Position numbers and translations under genes: made by a program
Shown: positions 29,945 to 32,325 of the stretch, one piece after another
Layout: every line of letters starts with the position of its first letter
Numbering within the stretch: the stretch's first letter is position 1
IMG/VR virus record: IMGVR_UViG_3300045910_000023
Span: 1 to 32,325 of that record
DNA from: a virus
Strand: one strand, 5' to 3'
Length of the DNA: 32,325 nucleotides
Notes under the pieces: model-generated
What the model saw: only the letters and a program-made list of their open reading frames with translations
What the model was told of the DNA's origin: nothing
The model's database searches: none

Positions 29945-30415
29945 TCACTCGCCGTCGTAACGCGTCGTCGTCGCGTAGTACGCACGTTGGGCGCGCGATC
30001 CGGCGGGCCCGCCGAACATGGCCGATCCGGTCGTCTCGCAAATGTGATCGGCGTGCGCCATGGCGTCGCCCGGCAACAGCCCGTCGCGCGTCAACAGGTA
30101 CCCGCGCAGCTGCCCGCCGCCGATATCGCTGATCGTGAACGCGTCGACGTCGGTGTCGTCGTACCCGTTGGCGCGCATGGTGCCGAGTGCGTCGATAGCT
30201 GCCTGTCGGCTGATCGTCAGACTGTCGGCGACGCGCGACAAGTGCGCCGCCAGCGCGCGCAACGTCGAGTGAGGTCCGGCAATGTGGGTCAACGATCCCA
30301 GCGTGACCTTAGTGATCAGCGGGTAGTCGGCGAGACCGATCAAGGCAACCGCCGACGTCGAGATCGTCACGTGCCCGAGGTCGGGCGGCGCGGTCGGTGT
30401 ACGCGGGCCATTCAT
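29945..30415 (-). CDS. Hypothetical accessory protein
   Basis: 156 aa. TISTSAVALIGLADYPLITKVTLGSLTHIAGPHSTLRALAAHLSRVADSLTISRQAAIDALGTM, then a charged segment and GGQLRGYLLTRDGLLPGDAMAHADHICETTG. No transmembrane segment or familiar motif is evident. The start overlaps the upstream stop. It is the largest gene of the minus-strand operon and its product is the least explained. Confidence 0.6.
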   Translation of the reverse strand: MNGPRTPTAPPDLGHVTISTSAVALIGLADYPLITKVTLGSLTHIAGPHSTLRALAAHLSRVADSLTISRQAAIDALGTMRANGYDDTDVDAFTISDIGGGQLRGYLLTRDGLLPGDAMAHADHICETTGSAMFGGPAGSRAQRAYYATTTRYDGE

Positions 30416-30588
30416 GATCGCGACGCCAGCGCGCGCAGCGCAATCGAGACGAGAATCAACAGGATCGCGATCAGGAACAGCACCAGCGCGCGCCATTCGT
30501 CGGCGACGTCGGCGGCAAGCACCAGCGCGAATAGCAACACCAGCGCGGCGAGATCGACGAATCGGGCATGGCGTCGTGATTCGATCAT
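30412..30588 (-). CDS. Two-helix membrane protein, holin candidate
   Basis: 58 aa: a basic start (MIESRRHARF), a hydrophobic helix (about 11-26, VDLAALVLLFALVLAA), a short DVADEW turn and a second helix (about 33-52, RALVLFLIAILLILVSIALR). Two segments joined by a short loop is the class II holin layout, but the gene sits in an accessory operon without an endolysin next to it. An inhibitor or membrane-damaging toxin is equally possible. It overlaps both neighbours by 4 nt. Confidence 0.6.
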   Translation of the reverse strand: MIESRRHARFVDLAALVLLFALVLAADVADEWRALVLFLIAILLILVSIALRALASRS

Positions 30589-30821
30589 TGCGGTACTCCG
30601 ATCACGTGCAGCAAGTACGACGCGTTCGCCGATTTCAGAATGTCGACGACGCGGGTTTGTGTCTCGGAATCGAGGTCGCCGAACGCGGCGCGTACCCGGG
30701 TCTCGGCACTCGGGCGACCGCCGCGTCGGCCATTGGCGCGACTCGCTGCGCGCTTGGCGTCGGATCGCACTTGTGCGGAACGTTGCCCCATGGCGACGGC
30801 GTGCGGATCCTTGTCGGTCAT
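30585..30821 (-). CDS. Small basic protein, DNA-binding-like
   Basis: 78 aa. QRSAQVRSDAKRAASRANGRRGGRPSAETRVRAAF carries the 'ASRANGRRGGRP' motif found at the start of many small bacterial proteins of uncertain function, followed by a helical end. AGGGGG precedes the ATG by 10 nt. Role unknown. Confidence 0.6.
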   Translation of the reverse strand: MTDKDPHAVAMGQRSAQVRSDAKRAASRANGRRGGRPSAETRVRAAFGDLDSETQTRVVDILKSANASYLLHVIGVPQ

Positions 30822-30833
30822 GGTCGGTACCCC

Positions 30834-31019
30834 CTACGATTCGCGTCGGCGTTTGCGACTCTGTCGGGCGTACAGGACACGGGCGATCTTGTTCAGGTCG
30901 ATATCGCCGCGCGCCGCACTCCCGAGTACGTCAAGCGGTAGTGCGTTGAGGTAGTCGACGGCCCGTAACAGCGGGTCGTCGTGTCGGCTGGTCGTCGTCG
31001 AGGTCGGCTGTATTGCCAT
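30834..31019 (-). CDS. First gene of the minus-strand accessory operon
   Basis: 61 aa. DDPLLRAVDYLNALPLDVLGSAARGDIDLNKIARVLYARQSRKRR is helical with a basic end; no family is recognised. It is directly downstream of the promoter and operator at 31029-31056. An AGG lies 2-4 nt before the ATG, too close for a normal ribosome-binding site, so the mRNA leader is very short. Confidence 0.6.
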   Translation of the reverse strand: MAIQPTSTTTSRHDDPLLRAVDYLNALPLDVLGSAARGDIDLNKIARVLYARQSRKRRRES

Positions 31020-31028
31020 ACCTGCCGG

Positions 31029-31056
31029 ATCCTAAACCCGAACGTTCAGGTTTCAA
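31029..31056 (-). promoter_or_regulatory. Promoter of the minus-strand operon with embedded operator
   Basis: On the minus strand TTGAAA (31056-31051), a 16-nt spacer and TAGGAT (31034-31029) lie 9 nt before the first ATG. The spacer carries a 20-bp near-palindrome, AAACCCGAACGTTCAGGTTT on the plus strand (31034-31053), with one mismatched pair. A repressor bound there would block the promoter. Confidence 0.65.
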
Positions 31057-31105
31057 CACGGTTGTTGCACGTGAAACACTAGCGCGGCGGTAACGGGTAA
31101 TCGCT

Positions 31106-31480
31106 ATGCCGAACCGGCCGATTGGGTTCTGTCCCTACCCGGGCTGTAGCGTGCGCGGTGTCGGTCTCTGCCAGCTGCACCGAAGCCAGACCAACCAGCG
31201 AGACGACCGCGCCCGAGGCAACCGGCATGCGCGCGGCTACACCAACGATTGGGCGCGCTACAGTCGGCGTAGGCTGCACGATCACCCATGGTGCGAGGGT
31301 TACCCCTCAGGCGTGCACGCCCGCCCTACGCTGGCCGACGTGACCGACCATATCGTCGACGCCGCCGACCGGCCCGACCTGTTTTGGGATCCGACGAACC
31401 ATCAATCGCTGTGCTCTGACTGCAACAAGCGCAAGGCAATCGACGCGCGCGGGTCGATTCGAAACTTGCGATTTTCCTAA
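31106..31480 (+). CDS. HNH endonuclease (terminase-associated type)
   Basis: 124 aa. HPWCEGYPSGVHARPTLADVTDHIVDAADRPDLFWDPTNHQSLCSDCNKRKAIDARG is the phage HNH pattern: D81-H82, N98, and a final CSDCNKRK in which the usual last His is Asn107 (HNN variant). C103/C106 form one half of the structural zinc site. The other half lacks one of its two Cys (only C63 is present). In many cos phages an HNH protein works with TerS/TerL in cutting packaged DNA; here terminase is at the opposite window edge. Confidence 0.85.
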   Translation: MPNRPIGFCPYPGCSVRGVGLCQLHRSQTNQRDDRARGNRHARGYTNDWARYSRRRLHDHPWCEGYPSGVHARPTLADVTDHIVDAADRPDLFWDPTNHQSLCSDCNKRKAIDARGSIRNLRFS

Positions 31481-31483
31481 CCA

Positions 31484-32260
31484 ATGCCGCGCAAGGGTCA
31501 ACAACCGCCGAGTCGGCAGTGTGAGTATTGCGGCGCGTCGTTTCGTGGGTTTCGTCGCACGTGCGGCGACGCCTGCCAGCGGATCGCGCTTGCTCGCACT
31601 CAGCCGCGATCAGCTGATCGACAGTGCGCCGCGTGCGGAACGGTGTTCCGTCGCAAATCAGGTAGCGGAAACGTCGGGCTATGTTGTTCGCGCGCGTGCG
31701 GGCATGCGTACCAACGGCAACAACGACAGGCGACAAGACCAGACCGGGAACGGCGCAAGATCGAACGGGCTGAACAACAGAAGGCCGAACGAAAAGCCAC
31801 ACGGCAACAACGGCAAGCGGAACGGCAAGCGGTCGCGGATTTTCTGAGGGAGGCAACCCGCGCGTTTCACCGCGTGTTGAAGGCGCCGATCCGTTGCGAT
31901 CTCTGCGGCGTTGCCTTTTACCCGATCCATGGTTGCGGCGCCTACTGTTCGCGGTCGTGCCAACGACGACGCAACCGGCGGATCGCGAAGCGCGTACGCC
32001 GGGCACGAAAGCGACAGGCGGAATACGAATCCGTCGATCCGCGCGTCGTGTTTGCCCGCGACCGTTGGCGCTGCCAGTTGTGCGGCCGACGTACGCCACT
32101 GCGCGCGGCGGGAACCATGCGCGACGACGCGCCCGAGTTGGATCACATCGTGCCGTTGGCGTGCGGCGGCGCGCATACCTACCAGAACACCCAATGCACG
32201 TGTCGTGAATGCAACGGGCGCAAGGGCGCGACGATTCTAGGCCAACTTCGCCTACTGTAA
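31484..32260 (+). CDS. HNH endonuclease with three zinc ribbons
   Basis: 258 aa. Three CxxC...C-x3-C modules precede the catalytic part: C13/C16 with C27/C31, C48/C51 with C67 or C68/C72, and C138/C141 with C155/C159. A Glu/Arg/Gln-rich helix (DRERRKIERAEQQKAERKATRQQRQAERQ) lies between modules two and three. The nuclease end, VVFARDRWRCQLCGRR...ELDHIVPLACGGAHTYQNTQCTCRECNGRKG, has D220-H221, N235 and C240/C243 with Asn244. The many zinc ribbons suggest sequence-specific DNA binding, as in homing endonucleases. It starts 4 nt after the first HNH gene. Confidence 0.85.
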   Translation: MPRKGQQPPSRQCEYCGASFRGFRRTCGDACQRIALARTQPRSADRQCAACGTVFRRKSGSGNVGLCCSRACGHAYQRQQRQATRPDRERRKIERAEQQKAERKATRQQRQAERQAVADFLREATRAFHRVLKAPIRCDLCGVAFYPIHGCGAYCSRSCQRRRNRRIAKRVRRARKRQAEYESVDPRVVFARDRWRCQLCGRRTPLRAAGTMRDDAPELDHIVPLACGGAHTYQNTQCTCRECNGRKGATILGQLRLL

Positions 32261-32325
32261 GTCCCTTTGTTTCAATAGGTTAGGGGGGGAAAGGGTAAGG
32301 TTCTCGCGGCGCAAGGTGTCGGGAC
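32261..32325. promoter_or_regulatory. Right end, purine-rich non-coding sequence
   Basis: No gene. It contains a G-rich stretch (GG, GGGGGGG, GGG and GG runs at about 32276-32300) unlike the rest of the window, then GCGCAAGG (32309-32316), the inverted complement of CCTTGCGC at 4-11. Lying between the HNH gene and, across the window ends, terS, it is a candidate for the cos cleavage region. Confidence 0.4.

Noticed and set aside
31034-31053. LexA/SOS box
   Set aside because: GAAC and GTTC half sites are adjacent rather than separated by four bases, so the known consensus is not met.
31326-32099. 257-codon minus-strand frame opposite the HNH genes
   Set aside because: Shadow; zinc ribbons and HNH motif lie on the + strand.
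32276-32300. G-quadruplex at the right end
   Set aside because: Only three runs of three or more G, counting the 7-G run as two; a four-stranded structure would need two-layer stacking, so I note only the G-rich composition.
1-32325. Integrated prophage with attL/attR at the window edges
   Set aside because: The integrase lies in the middle and terminase and HNH lie at the edges, and no direct repeat was seen at the ends.

Overview
The window looks like one complete or nearly complete genome of a temperate, long-tailed (siphovirus-type) bacteriophage with an HK97-type head and high GC content. The case for a whole genome rests on order. Terminase is at the left edge, a terminase-associated HNH nuclease pair is at the right edge, and the integrase sits in the middle (about 16.5 kb). 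An integrated prophage would normally have its integrase beside an end. The host cannot be fixed from the sequence. High GC, frequent GTG/TTG starts, strong use of TTG for leucine and a likely leaderless early mRNA would fit Actinomycetota or Chloroflexota, but this is inference. I saw no tRNA, rRNA, CRISPR array or insertion sequence.

Layout. 1-240: non-coding, with helically phased CGGTT repeats, a candidate packaging site. 241-14839 (+ strand): packaging and virion genes in standard order: TerS, TerL, a small ribbon-helix-helix protein, a protease-capsid fusion, portal, a collagen-like protein, head-tail connectors, tail tube, frameshifted tail chaperones, tape measure, a tail hub carrying a LamG-like domain, a zinc-ribbon protein and a jelly-roll-like tail protein. 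14836-16034 (- strand): a tiny membrane ORF and two putative DNA-binding proteins. 16035-16512: a dense regulatory region, probably including attP. 16513-17922: tyrosine integrase with a strong terminator. 18053-19462: a right-handed beta-helix protein, tailspike-like. 19626-20292: a small gene convergent with, and antisense to, an XRE repressor. 20293-20474: operators and a canonical promoter. 20475-27234 (+): the early operon, comprising an excisionase-like HTH protein, a putative annealing protein, a RecB-like nuclease, a replication initiator with an internal iteron-like origin candidate, a DNA methyltransferase, a Vsr-like nuclease and small zinc proteins, closed by a strong terminator. 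27348-28162 (+): two genes, one a YkgJ-like cysteine-rich protein. 28279-31019 (- strand): eleven tightly packed small genes behind one promoter whose spacer contains a near-perfect palindrome. 31106-32260 (+): two HNH endonucleases.

How it works together. The minus-strand regulators, the XRE repressor and the excisionase-like protein probably form the lysis-lysogeny and integration switch. Two arrays of the same 10-bp repeat, one upstream of the integrase and one upstream of the excisionase-like gene, suggest that a single Cox/Xis-like protein controls both. The early operon copies and recombines the DNA, the left half builds the particle, and the HNH-terminase pair across the window ends cuts and packages it. 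I could not recognise an endolysin anywhere.
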